DNA from: Geomonas subterranea | Lineage (GTDB): Bacteria > Desulfobacterota > Desulfuromonadia > Geobacterales > Geobacteraceae | Length of the DNA stretch: 64,000 nt | Assembly (NCBI RefSeq): GCF_019063845.1 | Contig: NZ_CP077683.1 | Span: 3,154,501-3,218,500 of the forward strand | Direction: 5' to 3' | In this document: positions 48,399 through 57,746 of the stretch, one piece after another | Numbering within the stretch: the first letter of the stretch is position 1 | Layout of the letters: each line of letters begins with the position of its first letter | Translations under genes and position numbers: made by a program | The notes under the pieces: model-generated | Databases searched by the model: none | What the model was told of the DNA's origin: nothing | What the model saw: the letters and a program-made list of their open reading frames with translations, nothing else

Positions 48399-48827
48399 AT
48401 GAAAGAGGTCGACGTACAGGAGCTGTACCGGCAACTGGTACAGAACTGCAACGATGCAATCATCTACTCTGACAGGGAGGGGCTGATCAGGCTGTGGAAC
48501 AAGGGAGCTGAAGAGATGCTGGGGTTCACCGCCGGGGAGGCGCTGGGGCAGTCGCTCGACATCTTCATCCCGGAAAACCAGCGTGCCCGCCACTGGGAGG
48601 GATACTACCGCGTCATGGAAACCGGCACCACGCGTTACGCCAAGGAGCTGCTGGCCGCCCCGGCGCTGAAAAAGGACGGTTCGCGCATCTCCACGGAGTT
48701 CTCCATGACCATCATCAGGGACGCCGAGGGGAATGTCGCGGGCACCGTGGCGGTGATGCGGGACGTGACGGCCCGGTGGCTAAAGGAAAAGGCGCTACGG
48801 GCACGCCTGGCCGAACTGGATAAGTGA
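48399..48827 (+). CDS. Stand-alone PAS domain protein
   Basis: This 142-residue protein is a single PAS/PAC module: LYRQLVQNCNDAIIYSDREG, LIRLWNKGAEEMLGFTAGEA, and the PAC end GNVAGTVAVMRDVTARWLKE, with a short C-terminal helix. There is no output domain, so it probably signals by protein contact or is a sensor fragment working in trans. GGGAGG precedes the ATG. It is divergent from the heme chemoreceptor, suggesting a linked redox response. Confidence 0.85.
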   Translation: MKEVDVQELYRQLVQNCNDAIIYSDREGLIRLWNKGAEEMLGFTAGEALGQSLDIFIPENQRARHWEGYYRVMETGTTRYAKELLAAPALKKDGSRISTEFSMTIIRDAEGNVAGTVAVMRDVTARWLKEKALRARLAELDK

Positions 48828-48843
48828 CAGGTTTCCCAGGCGG

Positions 48844-48882
48844 AAAAAAAGAGGGCGCCGGGTGTGGATCCCGGCGCCCTCT
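48844..48882. terminator. Bidirectional terminator
   Basis: AGAGGGCGCCGGG (48850-48862) pairs with CCCGGCGCCCTCT (48870-48882), with seven A residues to the left. It serves bacterioferritin (minus) and possibly the PAS gene. Confidence 0.88.
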
Positions 48883-48909
48883 TCTCATCTCAACCTGGCG
48901 GCAATCGCG

Positions 48910-49377
48910 TCAGCCGACCTGGTCGACCAGGTAGTTCTGCACCCCCATCTGCGAGATCTGGTCCAGTTGCGCCTCGATGTCGTCGATGTGATCCTCCTCC
49001 TGCTTGAGGATCGACTCCAGCAGTTCCTTGGTGCCGTTGTCTCCCAGCTCCATGGCCAGTTTGATGCTCTCGTTGTACCCCTTGATGGCGCTCTCCTCGA
49101 GGGCGTGGTCGAACTGGTGCATCTTGGGGATCTCGCCCCCGATGTGGATCGGGTCCAGCCTGCTCACGATGGGGCGCCCCTCCAGGAACAGTATCCGCTC
49201 GATCAGCTTCTCCGCGTGCTTCATCTCGTTGATGGCGCGCTCCCTTATGGCGGAGTACAGCCTCTTGTAGCCCCAGTTCTCGCACATCTCCGCGTGCACC
49301 ATGTACTGGTTGGTGGCGGTGAGTTCCTCCGCCAGGCGTACGTTCAACTGCTCGATCACCCTCTCGTTTCCCTTCAT
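48910..49377 (-). CDS. bfr: Bacterioferritin
   Basis: This 155-residue iron-storage/ferroxidase cage protein has a di-iron site identical in numbering to E. coli Bfr: E18, E51, H54, E94, E127 and H130. M52, the heme axial ligand, is present (NEMKHAEKL), so it should bind interface heme. AAGGAGG is correctly placed before the ATG. Confidence 0.97.
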   Translation of the reverse strand: MKGNERVIEQLNVRLAEELTATNQYMVHAEMCENWGYKRLYSAIRERAINEMKHAEKLIERILFLEGRPIVSRLDPIHIGGEIPKMHQFDHALEESAIKGYNESIKLAMELGDNGTKELLESILKQEEDHIDDIEAQLDQISQMGVQNYLVDQVG

Positions 49378-49466
49378 GGACGACCTCCTTTTTTTGGCGG
49401 CCCGGCAGCTGCGGGGCGCGGTTCGCTTCCGGCAACCGAAAGGGTGCGCCGGCTGACAGGTTAATT

Positions 49467-49516
49467 TATTCTAATTTAAAACGAATAGATTATACCCGCG
49501 CGAGCCGGGTTGGCAA
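49467..49516 (-). promoter_or_regulatory. bfr promoter with AT-rich inverted repeat
   Basis: TTGCCA (49516-49511), 16 bases, TATAAT (49494-49489). Just downstream, TATTC-N11-GAATA (49467-49487) lies in an AT-rich tract at the transcription start and could be an iron- or redox-regulator site. Confidence 0.5.
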
Positions 49517-49588
49517 TTCAAGAGCCGCTTAAGAGGGGAGGAGAAAGCCGTGCCCCCGGGAAAGTTCCACCCGAACGTCTCTCCTTTG

Positions 49589-49690
49589 CCCCCCTCCCTT
49601 GCGGGAGGGGTTAGGTTGGGGAAAGTGCCACATTTGCGCTAATGGCAGCTTCACCCCCCCCCCGCCCCCTCCCGTCAAGGGAGGGGGAGG
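49589..49690. repeat. Paired stem-loop repeat, copy 3
   Basis: CCCCTCCCTTGCGGGAGGGG, TTAGGTTGGGGAAAGTGCCA, CAGCTTCACCCCCCC and CCCGTCAAGGGAGGGGG in this order; the most compact copy of the family at 10172 and 23535. Confidence 0.75.
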
Positions 49691-49729
49691 TGACAGAGGA
49701 GTGTCCCAGTCAAATCCCGGGGCACCAAC

Positions 49730-49761
49730 AAAAAACGCCGCCCCGCTTTCGCGGGACGGCG
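49730..49761 (-). terminator. Terminator of the upp-uraA operon
   Basis: CGCCGCCCCGC (49736-49746) pairs with GCGGGACGGCG (49751-49761) with one mismatch; six T residues follow on the minus strand. Confidence 0.87.
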
Positions 49762-49788
49762 CATGTCGTTGCAGTGGGGGAAGGGGCG

Positions 49789-51069
49789 CTACGCCACCGT
49801 CTCCTCCGGTTCCTCCTCGACGGCGTCGCCACCCATCGGGGCAGCCTCACCTTTCGGGAGGAGGAGGTTCAGCAGGATGGCGGCTATGCCGCACAGGCTC
49901 ACGCCGTGCAGGTGCTGGCCGGCCACGTTGATGCTGAGCCCGCCGATGCCGAAGACCAGCACCAGCGAGACGATGATCAGGTTGCGCGGACGGTGCATAT
50001 CCACCTGTGCATGGATCAGGGTGTTGAGACCGACGGAAGCGATGGAGCCGAACAGGAGCATCATGATGCCGCCCATGACCGGCACCGGGATGGACTGCAG
50101 GATGGCGTTGAACTTCCCGAAGAAGGCCATGACAACGGCGAAGCCGGCGGCCCAGGTCATGATGACGGGGTTGTAGCAGCGGGTGATCATGACGGCGCCG
50201 GTGACCTCGGCGTAGGTGGTGACGGGGGGGCCGCCGACGAGTGCGGCGGCGCAGACGGCCAGGCCGTCGCCCAGCATGGTGCGGTGCAGGCCCGGCTTCA
50301 CGGTGTAGTCCTTACCGGTCACCGCGCCGATGGCGACCACATCGCCCACGTGCTCGATGGCGGGCGCCAGGGCTACCGGGACCATGAACAGGACCGCGGA
50401 CCAGTTCCACTCCGGCGTCACGAACTTGGGGACCTCGATCCAGGGCGCCGCGGCAATCTTGGAGAAATCGACCAGGCCCAAGAAGATGGAGAGCACGTAG
50501 CCGACGGCGACGCCGGAAAGGACCGGCAACAGCCGGAAGATGCCGCGGGCGCGCACGGCCACGGCCGCGGTGGTGGCAAGCGAGATGCCGGCCACGAGGA
50601 GCGCGGTGTTGTAGTCGACCAGGACGCCCTTGCCGTCGCCGGTCTTGCCCATCGCCATGTTGACGGCCACGTTGGCGAGCCCCAGGCCGATGATCATGAT
50701 GATGGGACCGACCACCACCGGCGGCATGATGCGGTGCACGAACTCCGCGCCGCGCAGGTAGATGGCGAGCGAGAATGCGAGGTAGAGCCAGCCGGCGGCG
50801 AAGAGCCCGGCCATGGTCGAGGGAAGCCCCCAGGTCTGCACGCTGTAGATGATGGGCGCGATGAAGGCGAAGGAGGAGCCCAGGAAGATGGGAACCTGAC
50901 GCTTGGTGCAGAGCTGGAAGATGATGGTCCCCACCCCCGCGCCCAGAAGGGCCATGCTCGGGTTGAGGCCGGTGAGGATCGGCACCAGCACCAGCGCGCC
51001 GAAGGCGACAAAAAGGATCTGCGCGCCGGACAGCGCCTGGCGCCAGACCGGATCTTTTACTTCTGACAT
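49789..51069 (-). CDS. uraA: Uracil permease (NCS2 family)
   Basis: This 426-residue nucleobase:cation symporter has about 14 hydrophobic segments. NCS2 marks are GLNPSMALLGAGVGTIIF near the N-terminus and the TM10 stretch EHVGDVVAIGAVTGKD with the conserved Glu, followed by GDGLAVCAAALVGGPPVTTY. The genetic link to upp strongly supports uracil as the substrate. Confidence 0.92.
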   Translation of the reverse strand: MSEVKDPVWRQALSGAQILFVAFGALVLVPILTGLNPSMALLGAGVGTIIFQLCTKRQVPIFLGSSFAFIAPIIYSVQTWGLPSTMAGLFAAGWLYLAFSLAIYLRGAEFVHRIMPPVVVGPIIMIIGLGLANVAVNMAMGKTGDGKGVLVDYNTALLVAGISLATTAAVAVRARGIFRLLPVLSGVAVGYVLSIFLGLVDFSKIAAAPWIEVPKFVTPEWNWSAVLFMVPVALAPAIEHVGDVVAIGAVTGKDYTVKPGLHRTMLGDGLAVCAAALVGGPPVTTYAEVTGAVMITRCYNPVIMTWAAGFAVVMAFFGKFNAILQSIPVPVMGGIMMLLFGSIASVGLNTLIHAQVDMHRPRNLIIVSLVLVFGIGGLSINVAGQHLHGVSLCGIAAILLNLLLPKGEAAPMGGDAVEEEPEETVA

Positions 51070-51132
51070 GCAATAGACCTCACTTGGAAGATGATACGGA
51101 GGGAACGCCCCCGCTTACGTGCAGCAGGGGTG

Positions 51133-51762
51133 TTACTTGGTGCCGAAGATCTTGTCGCCGGCGTCGCCGAGCCCCGGCAGGATGTAGCCGTTCTCGTTCA
51201 GGCGCTGGTCGATGGCGGCCACGTAGATGTCGATGTCGGGATAGGCCGAGGAGATCTTCTGCAGTCCTTCGGGCGCAGCGACCAGGCAGAGCACGCGGAT
51301 CTGGCGGCAGCCGCTTTTCTTCAGCATCTCGATGGTGGCGGCCATGGAGCCTCCGGTCGCCAGCATGGGATCGATGATCAGCGCGAGGCGTTCGTCCAGC
51401 TTGCCCACGAAGCGCTCGAAGTAGGTGTGCGCCTCGAGAGTCTCCTCGTTCCTGGCCAGTCCCACGACGCTCACCTTCGCGTTGGGGATCATGTCCAGGA
51501 CCCCTTCCAGCATGCCGATGCCGGCACGCAGGATGGGAACCACCGTCACCTTCTTCCCTTTGATCTGCTGGATGTCGAGGGTGTTGCCGTCCCAACCGGT
51601 GATGGAGCGCGACTCCAGCTGGAAATCCCTGGTGGCCTCGTAGGCGAGCAGGCAGGCGATCTCGGCGGTGAGCTCGCGGAACTTCTTCGTGCTGATGCCG
51701 CACTCGCGCATCAGGCCAATCTTGTGCTTCACCAGGGGGTGGTTTACTTCGTGGACGCTCAT
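51133..51762 (-). CDS. upp: Uracil phosphoribosyltransferase
   Basis: This enzyme converts uracil and PRPP to UMP for pyrimidine salvage. The 209 residues start [17 protein letters not shown]. The PRPP-binding loop is [17 protein letters not shown], and the uracil-binding C-terminus reads [25 protein letters not shown] precedes the ATG. It is 63 bases upstream of uraA in one operon. Confidence 0.97.
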   Translation of the reverse strand: MSVHEVNHPLVKHKIGLMRECGISTKKFRELTAEIACLLAYEATRDFQLESRSITGWDGNTLDIQQIKGKKVTVVPILRAGIGMLEGVLDMIPNAKVSVVGLARNEETLEAHTYFERFVGKLDERLALIIDPMLATGGSMAATIEMLKKSGCRQIRVLCLVAAPEGLQKISSAYPDIDIYVAAIDQRLNENGYILPGLGDAGDKIFGTK

Positions 51763-51791
51763 CTGCCTCTCCCGTCAAAAATTTTGGTCTT

Positions 51792-51820
51792 ACCATACCG
51801 GATTTCATCTCTGGAAACAA
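51792..51820 (-). promoter_or_regulatory. Candidate upp-uraA promoter
   Basis: TTGTTT (51820-51815), 17 bases, TATGGT (51797-51792). Confidence 0.45.
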
Positions 51821-51977
51821 GCAGTTGCGCATTAGACAAAGCCAATCGGAAGGGACGGTTTGATATGGTCAGACCACCGGCGGGACGAGTTGCCGTTGCC
51901 GGTGGCGGCATGCGCCGCGAGGTCCGGAGGTGCGGAAAAAGTAGCGCAGAGAGGCGGGGTTGGCTCGGAGGGGTGGA

Positions 51978-52814
51978 TCAGAAATGACGGTACGATAGGA
52001 CCCGTACGCCGTACCAGGTGCCGAAGGCGAGGACAATGACGGTGACAAGAAGGCACAGCAGCGCCGCCGCACGGTGCACCCAGTTCTCGCGGCTCCGTTC
52101 CCGGTACCCCAGCAGCTTCGCCGCGACGATGCCGCCGACGATTCCGCCGCCATGCCCCCAGTTGTTGATGCCGGGCATGACCAGGCCGAAGACCACCAGG
52201 CTGATCAACCACCCGCTCACTTCGCGCGAGACCGCCTGACCGTAGTTGCCGCCGCGGCTCTTGCCGAAGTAGAACAGGGCGCCGATCAGGCCGCAGACCG
52301 CCGCTGACGCGCCGATGGTGAATGGGACGCCGGCCAGGACGGAGAGGACGTACCCCGCGACGCCGCTTGTGGTGTAGATGACGAACATGCGGCTCGCGCC
52401 GAACTCCGCGCAGACCCACGGGCCGATCTGCCGCAGCGCCATCATGTTGAAGAGGATGTGCAGCGCCCCGCCATGCAGGTAGTTGGCGGAAACGAGCGTC
52501 CAGACGCCGTACCGGGAGACAGGGTAGGTACCGGTCGCGCCCAACAGCGCGAGGCTGTTGTCGTCAGGAGAAAGGAATCCGAACAGGCCGCCGCCGAGGG
52601 AAGTCCCGCTGGAAATAAGCAGCGACAGGAGGTAATACGCGACGTTGACGACGATGATACCGTTTATGACGAGTTGGGAACTTTTACCGCCGGAGAGGAC
52701 CTCGATCACCCTCCCCCCGGACGGCGGGAGCGCCGCGCCACACCAAAGGCACGAGGAGTATCTGGCATCGGTGGCGCGTCCGCACTCGGGACAGGTTATG
52801 GAGGGGTGAGCCAT
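51978..52814 (-). CDS. Rhomboid-family intramembrane serine protease with zinc-ribbon N-terminus
   Basis: This polytopic protease of 278 residues has an N-terminal treble-clef/zinc ribbon (CPEC...CLWC), then six or more transmembrane segments. Rhomboid marks are NYLHGGALHILFNMMAL, the catalytic Ser in FTIGASAAVCGLIGALF (GxS-A variant of the usual GxSG) and the catalytic His in NNWGHGGGIVGG. The substrate is unknown. AGAGG precedes the ATG. Confidence 0.9.
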   Translation of the reverse strand: MAHPSITCPECGRATDARYSSCLWCGAALPPSGGRVIEVLSGGKSSQLVINGIIVVNVAYYLLSLLISSGTSLGGGLFGFLSPDDNSLALLGATGTYPVSRYGVWTLVSANYLHGGALHILFNMMALRQIGPWVCAEFGASRMFVIYTTSGVAGYVLSVLAGVPFTIGASAAVCGLIGALFYFGKSRGGNYGQAVSREVSGWLISLVVFGLVMPGINNWGHGGGIVGGIVAAKLLGYRERSRENWVHRAAALLCLLVTVIVLAFGTWYGVRVLSYRHF

Positions 52815-52943
52815 CAGGAATACCTCTGAGAGAGTTTGCGCCCCACTGTACCATCTTCGCCAAATAAAACAATATGGAGTGCTCAGTATGCTGTTAAAGG
52901 GCGTGTTCTGGCAGTTACATGAGGTGGCTGCGCGTCAGGTGCG

Positions 52944-52971
52944 TTGCGACATCATCGCCGCGTGATAGATT
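52944..52971 (+). promoter_or_regulatory. Candidate promoter of the amino acid dehydrogenase gene
   Basis: TTGCGA (52944-52949), 16 bases, TAGATT (52966-52971), about 50 bases before the ATG. Confidence 0.35.
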
Positions 52972-53025
52972 CTTATCGTCCTTAACTTCATTCAAATCCT
53001 GTGCAGCACGCCGGCGAGGTGTCCT

Positions 53026-54117
53026 ATGACAGAAATCTGTCGTGATGAGCTTGGACCCGCATCCATCATTCACCTTTATTCGCCGAAGGAAGCAATCCAG
53101 GCCTTCGTTGTCATCGACAACATCGCGCTCGGCCCGGCGGTCGGCGGGGTGCGCATGTCGCCCACGGTAAGCGTCGAGGAGGTGGCACGGCTAGCACGGG
53201 CCATGACCCTCAAGAACGCGGCGGCGGGGCTGCAGCACGGCGGCGCCAAGGCGGGGATCGTCGCCGACCCGTCGGACCCGCGCAAGGAGAGGATCTTCCG
53301 GGTCTTCGCACGTATGATCAAGCACCTCACCGACTACATACCCGGCCCCGACATGGGGTGCGACGAGACCGCGATGGCCTGGATCAGGAACGAGACGGGG
53401 AGGTCGGTGGGACTCCCCGCGGAACTCGGCGGGCTGCCGCTGGACCAGCTGGGAGCCACGGGTTATGGCGTGGCCGAATGCGCCGAGGTCGCGGCCGGAT
53501 TCGCGGGTGTCGAATTGAAGGGGGCGCGGGTCGCGGTCGCAGGGTTCGGGAGCGTCGGCAGGGCTGCGGCGCGCTTTCTCCTTGAGAAAGGGGCCCTGCT
53601 GGTAGCGGCCTCCGACAGCCGCGGCACGGTCCACGACCCTGCCGGCCTCGACCCGGCCGCCTTGGCCGAGGTGAAGCGCCAGGGGGGGAGCGTCGCCGAT
53701 TACGGCAAGGGAAAGCGCCTGTCGCGGGACAGGATATTCGGCGTTCCCTGCGATATCCTGGTGCCGGCCGCCACGCCCGACGTGATCCACGCCGGAAACG
53801 TCGGTCAGGTCCAGGCCCGCCTGATCCTGGAGGGGGCCAATATCCCCTGCACCGCTGAGGCCGAGAGGCAGCTGCAAACCCGCGGGACGGTGGTCGTCCC
53901 GGACTTCATCGCCAACGCGGGGGGGGTGATCATGGCGGCAATGGAATATGCCGGGCGGAACGAACAGGAGGCTTTCGCAGTGATCGGCGAGAGGATCAGG
54001 AAGAACACCGCGGTGGTGCTGGAGAGGGCGGCGGGCGCAGGGATCCTGCCTCGGGAGGCGGCGGACGCCCTGGCTCGCGAGCGGGTCAAAAAGGCCATGA
54101 GCTTCAGGGATTACTGA
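53026..54117 (+). CDS. Glu/Leu/Phe/Val dehydrogenase (probably leucine dehydrogenase type)
   Basis: This NAD(P)-dependent amino acid dehydrogenase oxidatively deaminates L-amino acids to 2-oxoacids. The substrate domain has GPAVGGVRM, catalytic Lys in GLQHGGAKAGI and IPGPDMGCDE with the catalytic Asp. The Rossmann domain has VAVAGFGSVGRAAARFL. The 363-residue length and motif style fit leucine/valine-type enzymes better than glutamate dehydrogenase (about 420). GAGGTG precedes the ATG. Convergent to the oxoacid dehydrogenase operon, whose substrates it could supply. Confidence 0.9.
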   Translation: MTEICRDELGPASIIHLYSPKEAIQAFVVIDNIALGPAVGGVRMSPTVSVEEVARLARAMTLKNAAAGLQHGGAKAGIVADPSDPRKERIFRVFARMIKHLTDYIPGPDMGCDETAMAWIRNETGRSVGLPAELGGLPLDQLGATGYGVAECAEVAAGFAGVELKGARVAVAGFGSVGRAAARFLLEKGALLVAASDSRGTVHDPAGLDPAALAEVKRQGGSVADYGKGKRLSRDRIFGVPCDILVPAATPDVIHAGNVGQVQARLILEGANIPCTAEAERQLQTRGTVVVPDFIANAGGVIMAAMEYAGRNEQEAFAVIGERIRKNTAVVLERAAGAGILPREAADALARERVKKAMSFRDY

Positions 54118-54216
54118 GGAACGGCAGGTTCTCTGCGTCCGGGGTGACCGCTGCGGCCACGTACCGGTTGGGAGAGAGGGTGCTCCCCCAGTGATGTTCC
54201 TTCCGCCTGCGCGTCC

Positions 54217-55527
54217 TCAGCCGCAGTCGAGGAACAACAGGGCGGGGTCTTCGAGGAAACGCAGTACCTTCCCCAGGAACCTGGCGGCGTCGGCGCCGTC
54301 GGTAGCCCGATGGTCGAAGGTGAGGGAGAGGGGAAGGATCTTCCTGACGACGATGGCCCCGTGGTGCACCCACGGGCGCTCAACGATGCGCCCGAATCCC
54401 ATGATGGCGACATCGGGCCAGTTGATGATGGGGGTGGCGAAGGTGCCGCCGAAGTGACCGTAGTTGGTGATGGTGAAACTGCTGCCGCGCAGATCCTCCA
54501 GTGCGATGCTCCGCTCGCGTGCCTTGCGCCCCAACTCCTGGATCGCCTGCGCCAGTTCAATGATGCTCTTTTTATCCACATCCCGGATCACCGGGACCAT
54601 GAGCCCCTCCGGCGTCTCCACCGCGATTCCGAAATGGTAGTGCCGCTTCAGCACCAGTTCCTGGGCCTCGTCATCGATGGAGGCGTTCAGGAGGGGGTGC
54701 TCCTTCAGCGCATGCTGCACGGCTTTCATGAAGAAGGGGAGGAAGGTGAGATGGGTGCCGCGCGACTCCACCTCCCCCTGTTCCCGGATGCGCATCTCAA
54801 AGATATCCGTTATGTCGACCTCTTCCATGCTGGTCACGAAAGCCGTGGTCCTCTGGGAGGCTATCACGTTGCGGGCGATGGTGCGGCGCAGGCCGCGCAG
54901 CGGCACCCGCTCCTCCGTCCCGGCGCCCCCCATCACCTTGGCGGAGGGAGGGAGCTGCCGGTCCAGGTCCTCAGGCCTGATGCAGCCGCGGGGCCCGCTC
55001 CCCTTGACGCTCCTGAGATCGATGCCCCGCTCGCGCGCCAGCTTGCGCACCATCGGCGTCGCCAGCCCCGCGAACCCACCCGGCTCCTCCGCGGCTGCAG
55101 CCTCCGCCGCCTCGGGGAGCGCCCCCGCGACGCCGGACGCTGCCGTGCGCGGTTCATCCTCCGCCTCCGGGAGGGATCCCACGATCCCCACCGACGCCGG
55201 CCGGGGTGCCATCCCCTGCGCCGGGAGCGGGGTTTGGGACCCGGATCGCCCCAGCACCGGGGACTGCGCCTTAGATGCCGGCTCGGCCGCGCGCTCCGCC
55301 AGTGTCAGCAGTACCTCGCCCACCCGCACTGTCTCCCCCTCCTTGTAGCGCAGCCCCGAGACGATGCCCGACCGGGGCGAGGGGACCTCGACCACCGCCT
55401 TGTCCGTCTCCACCTCCAGCAGCGGCTGGTGCTCACGCACCTGGTCCCCCTCCGCGACCAGCCAGCGGCGCAGTTCCACCTCGGCGATCCCCTCGCCCAG
55501 ATCGGGAAGCTTGAAGTCGAAAGACAT
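54217..55527 (-). CDS. 2-oxoacid dehydrogenase E2 (dihydrolipoyl acyltransferase)
   Basis: This is the core subunit of a branched-chain or pyruvate dehydrogenase complex, 436 residues. The N-terminal lipoyl domain has K43 in EVETDKAVVEV. An Ala/Pro/Glu-rich linker follows, then a peripheral subunit-binding domain (ATPMVRKLARERGIDLRSVK), then the catalytic domain with the acyltransferase motif TFDHRATDGADAARF. ATG 55527 has AGGAG six bases upstream. It is third after E1-alpha and E1-beta. Confidence 0.93.
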   Translation of the reverse strand: MSFDFKLPDLGEGIAEVELRRWLVAEGDQVREHQPLLEVETDKAVVEVPSPRSGIVSGLRYKEGETVRVGEVLLTLAERAAEPASKAQSPVLGRSGSQTPLPAQGMAPRPASVGIVGSLPEAEDEPRTAASGVAGALPEAAEAAAAEEPGGFAGLATPMVRKLARERGIDLRSVKGSGPRGCIRPEDLDRQLPPSAKVMGGAGTEERVPLRGLRRTIARNVIASQRTTAFVTSMEEVDITDIFEMRIREQGEVESRGTHLTFLPFFMKAVQHALKEHPLLNASIDDEAQELVLKRHYHFGIAVETPEGLMVPVIRDVDKKSIIELAQAIQELGRKARERSIALEDLRGSSFTITNYGHFGGTFATPIINWPDVAIMGFGRIVERPWVHHGAIVVRKILPLSLTFDHRATDGADAARFLGKVLRFLEDPALLFLDCG

Positions 55528-55657
55528 GGGTGTCTCCTTGAAATGCCTGTCTATAGCTCCTCCCCCCGGAGGGGGGAGGTTGGGAGGGGGAAGGGTTGCG
55601 ACAGCCGCGACGCGCCCCCTCCCTAGCCCTCCCCCTCCAGGGGAGGGAACTGTGCTC
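55528..55657. repeat. Palindromic repeat between E2 and E1-beta
   Basis: CTCCCCCCGGAGGGGGGAGG at the left and CCCCCTCCCTAGCCCTCC followed by CCCTCCAGGGGAGGG at the right. The right half matches the central part of the element at 4681-4719. Confidence 0.6.
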
Positions 55658-56620
55658 CTAGTACTGCAGCACCTCGTCGAGGGCAGACCTAATTTGCTGT
55701 ACATCAGGCAGGTAGTGGTCGATCAGCTTGGCCAGCGGCACCGGGACGTCCGGCGCGGTGACCCGCAGGATGGGAGCGCGCAGGTGCAGGATCGCCTCCT
55801 CGGCGACGGTAGCCGCTATCTCGGCGCCAAAACCGCAGGTCTTCGCGGCTTCGTGCACGATCACCAGCCGCCCGGTCTTCTGAACGGAGGCGACGATGGC
55901 CTCGCTGTCGAAAGGGTTCAAGGTCAGCAGATCGAGCACCTCCGCGTCGTACCCCTCCACCGCCTTCAGCACCCGCTCCAGCATGCTCCCCCACGCCACC
56001 ACGGTGACCGAGCCACCCTGTCGCGCCACCCGGGCCCGCCCCAACTCCACCAGATATTCCCCATCCGGCACCTCCTCGCGCAGGAGCCGGTACAGCCGGG
56101 TGGGCTCCAGGAACAGCACGGGGTCGGGGTCGCGCAGCGCCGCCACCAAAAGCCCCTTGGCGACGTAGGGGCCGGACGGCACCACCACCTTCAGCCCCGG
56201 CACCTGGCAAAACAGCGCCTCGGTGCTCTCCTCGTGCAGTTCAGGCGCCTTGATCCCGCCGCCGTAAGGGGTGCGGACCACCATGGGGCAGCTGTAGCGG
56301 CCGCGGGAACGGGAACGCAGCCGCGCGGCATGGGCGAAGAGCTGTTCGAATGCGGAATAGGTGAAGCCCATGAACTGAATTTCCGGCACCGGACGCAGGC
56401 CGTAGGCCGCCATGCCGATGGCCGCCCCCATGATGCCGGACTCGCACAGGGGGGTGTCCAGCACGCGGTCAGCGCCGAACCGCTCCAGGAGCCCCTCGGT
56501 GACCCGGAACACGCCGCCGTCCCGCCCGACGTCCTCGCCCAGCAGGAGCACCCGGTCGTCGCGTTCCATCTCCTGGGCGAGCGCCAGGTTGATCGCCTGT
56601 ACCATGTTCAGCTGAGCCAT
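55658..56620 (-). CDS. 2-oxoacid dehydrogenase E1 component, beta subunit
   Basis: This 320-residue transketolase-fold partner of E1-alpha has the family start MVQAINLALAQEMERDDRVL, then GEDVGRDGGVFRVTEGL, DTPLCESGIMGAAIGMA and PMVVRTPYGGGI. It completes the thiamine diphosphate site at the subunit interface. The start is two bases beyond the E1-alpha stop. Confidence 0.94.
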   Translation of the reverse strand: MAQLNMVQAINLALAQEMERDDRVLLLGEDVGRDGGVFRVTEGLLERFGADRVLDTPLCESGIMGAAIGMAAYGLRPVPEIQFMGFTYSAFEQLFAHAARLRSRSRGRYSCPMVVRTPYGGGIKAPELHEESTEALFCQVPGLKVVVPSGPYVAKGLLVAALRDPDPVLFLEPTRLYRLLREEVPDGEYLVELGRARVARQGGSVTVVAWGSMLERVLKAVEGYDAEVLDLLTLNPFDSEAIVASVQKTGRLVIVHEAAKTCGFGAEIAATVAEEAILHLRAPILRVTAPDVPVPLAKLIDHYLPDVQQIRSALDEVLQY

Positions 56621-56621
56621 G

Positions 56622-57677
56622 TCAGCGCACCTTCCTTTGCCCCGCCTGGCGCGGGGTGAGCGTCGCGAGGACGTCTTCGAAGAGTTCCGCCGCGGCCGGC
56701 GGGGAGAGCGCCTCCATCTCCGCCACCCCGGCGTCGACTATGGCGGCACCCCGGGCCGCTGCCTCATCCCGCTTCTGCGGGTTCCAGAGCCCGCGTCCCT
56801 CCATAAAGCGCTCCAGGCGCAGGATGGGGTCGCGCTCCTCCCAGTAGGCGACCTCTTCGGCCGAGCGGTAGCGCCCGGCGTCATCGGCGGTGGTGTGGTC
56901 GGCCATGCGGTAGGTGAGGCATTCGATGAAGGTGGGACCGGCGCCGCTTCTGGCCTTTTCTACCGCCTGGCGGGTGGCCCGGTACACGGCGAAGACGTCG
57001 TTGCCGTCCACCTGCACCCCCTCGAACCCGTAGGCGATCGCCTTTTGCGCCAGGGATGCGGAGGCGGTCTGTCCCTTGAGGGGGATGGAGATGGCCCACT
57101 GGTTGTTCTGGCAGATGAAGACCAGGGGGAGGTTGAAGACCCCGGCGAGGTTCATCCCCTCGTGGAAGTCTCCCTTGGAGGTGGCACCGTCGCCAAAGTA
57201 GGTGACCACCGCCACCGGATCGCGCCGGTAGCGCGCGGCGAGCGCGGCTCCCGCCGCCTGCGGGATCTGGCTTCCGACGGCGACGCAGAAGGGGAATATA
57301 TTCAGCTGCGGCGGCGCCTTCTGGGCCCGCTCATCGCCACCCCAGTATTGCAACAGTTGCGCGACCGGGTACCCAAGCGTCAGGTGCGCGCCCATCTCCC
57401 GGAAGGAGGGGAAAAGCCAGTCCTTGCCGGTAAGGGCGAAGGCGCTTCCCACCTGGGCCGCCTCCTGCCCCCGGATCGGGGGATAGGTGCCGATGCGCCC
57501 CTCCCGCTGCAGGGCCACGGCGCGCTCGTCGAAGATGCGCGCGAGCAGCATCAGCTCGTACATGCGCCACATCTGGGCGTCGGAGAGTTCCGGCAGCAAC
57601 TCCGGGTCCGCCTCCCCCTTCTCGTTCAGGACCTGCAGGCGCTTCACGTGGAAATCGGCAAGTATCAGTTCCGGCAT
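56622..57677 (-). CDS. 2-oxoacid dehydrogenase E1 component, alpha subunit
   Basis: This ThDP-dependent decarboxylase subunit has 351 residues. The ThDP motif runs from GDGATSKGDFHEGMNLA to the closing NN of FICQNNQ. Phosphorylation-loop-like YRMADHTTADD is present. AGG precedes the ATG. Substrate cannot be read from sequence alone; the adjacent leucine-type dehydrogenase argues for branched-chain 2-oxoacids, with pyruvate as the alternative. Confidence 0.93.
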   Translation of the reverse strand: MPELILADFHVKRLQVLNEKGEADPELLPELSDAQMWRMYELMLLARIFDERAVALQREGRIGTYPPIRGQEAAQVGSAFALTGKDWLFPSFREMGAHLTLGYPVAQLLQYWGGDERAQKAPPQLNIFPFCVAVGSQIPQAAGAALAARYRRDPVAVVTYFGDGATSKGDFHEGMNLAGVFNLPLVFICQNNQWAISIPLKGQTASASLAQKAIAYGFEGVQVDGNDVFAVYRATRQAVEKARSGAGPTFIECLTYRMADHTTADDAGRYRSAEEVAYWEERDPILRLERFMEGRGLWNPQKRDEAAARGAAIVDAGVAEMEALSPPAAAELFEDVLATLTPRQAGQRKVR

Positions 57678-57746
57678 GGGCCGCCTCGTTTTTAATAAAA
57701 GGTGGGCTGAACGGTTAGGAGAGTGTAAACGGACACTTGCAGGATG

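Larger units (their letters stand above)
49378..49788. other. Intergenic region: bfr promoter, repeat copy 3, uraA terminator
   Basis: The left part holds the bfr promoter (49489-49516) and an AT-rich palindrome (49467-49487). Repeat copy 3 and the permease terminator follow. No gene is seen. Confidence 0.55.
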
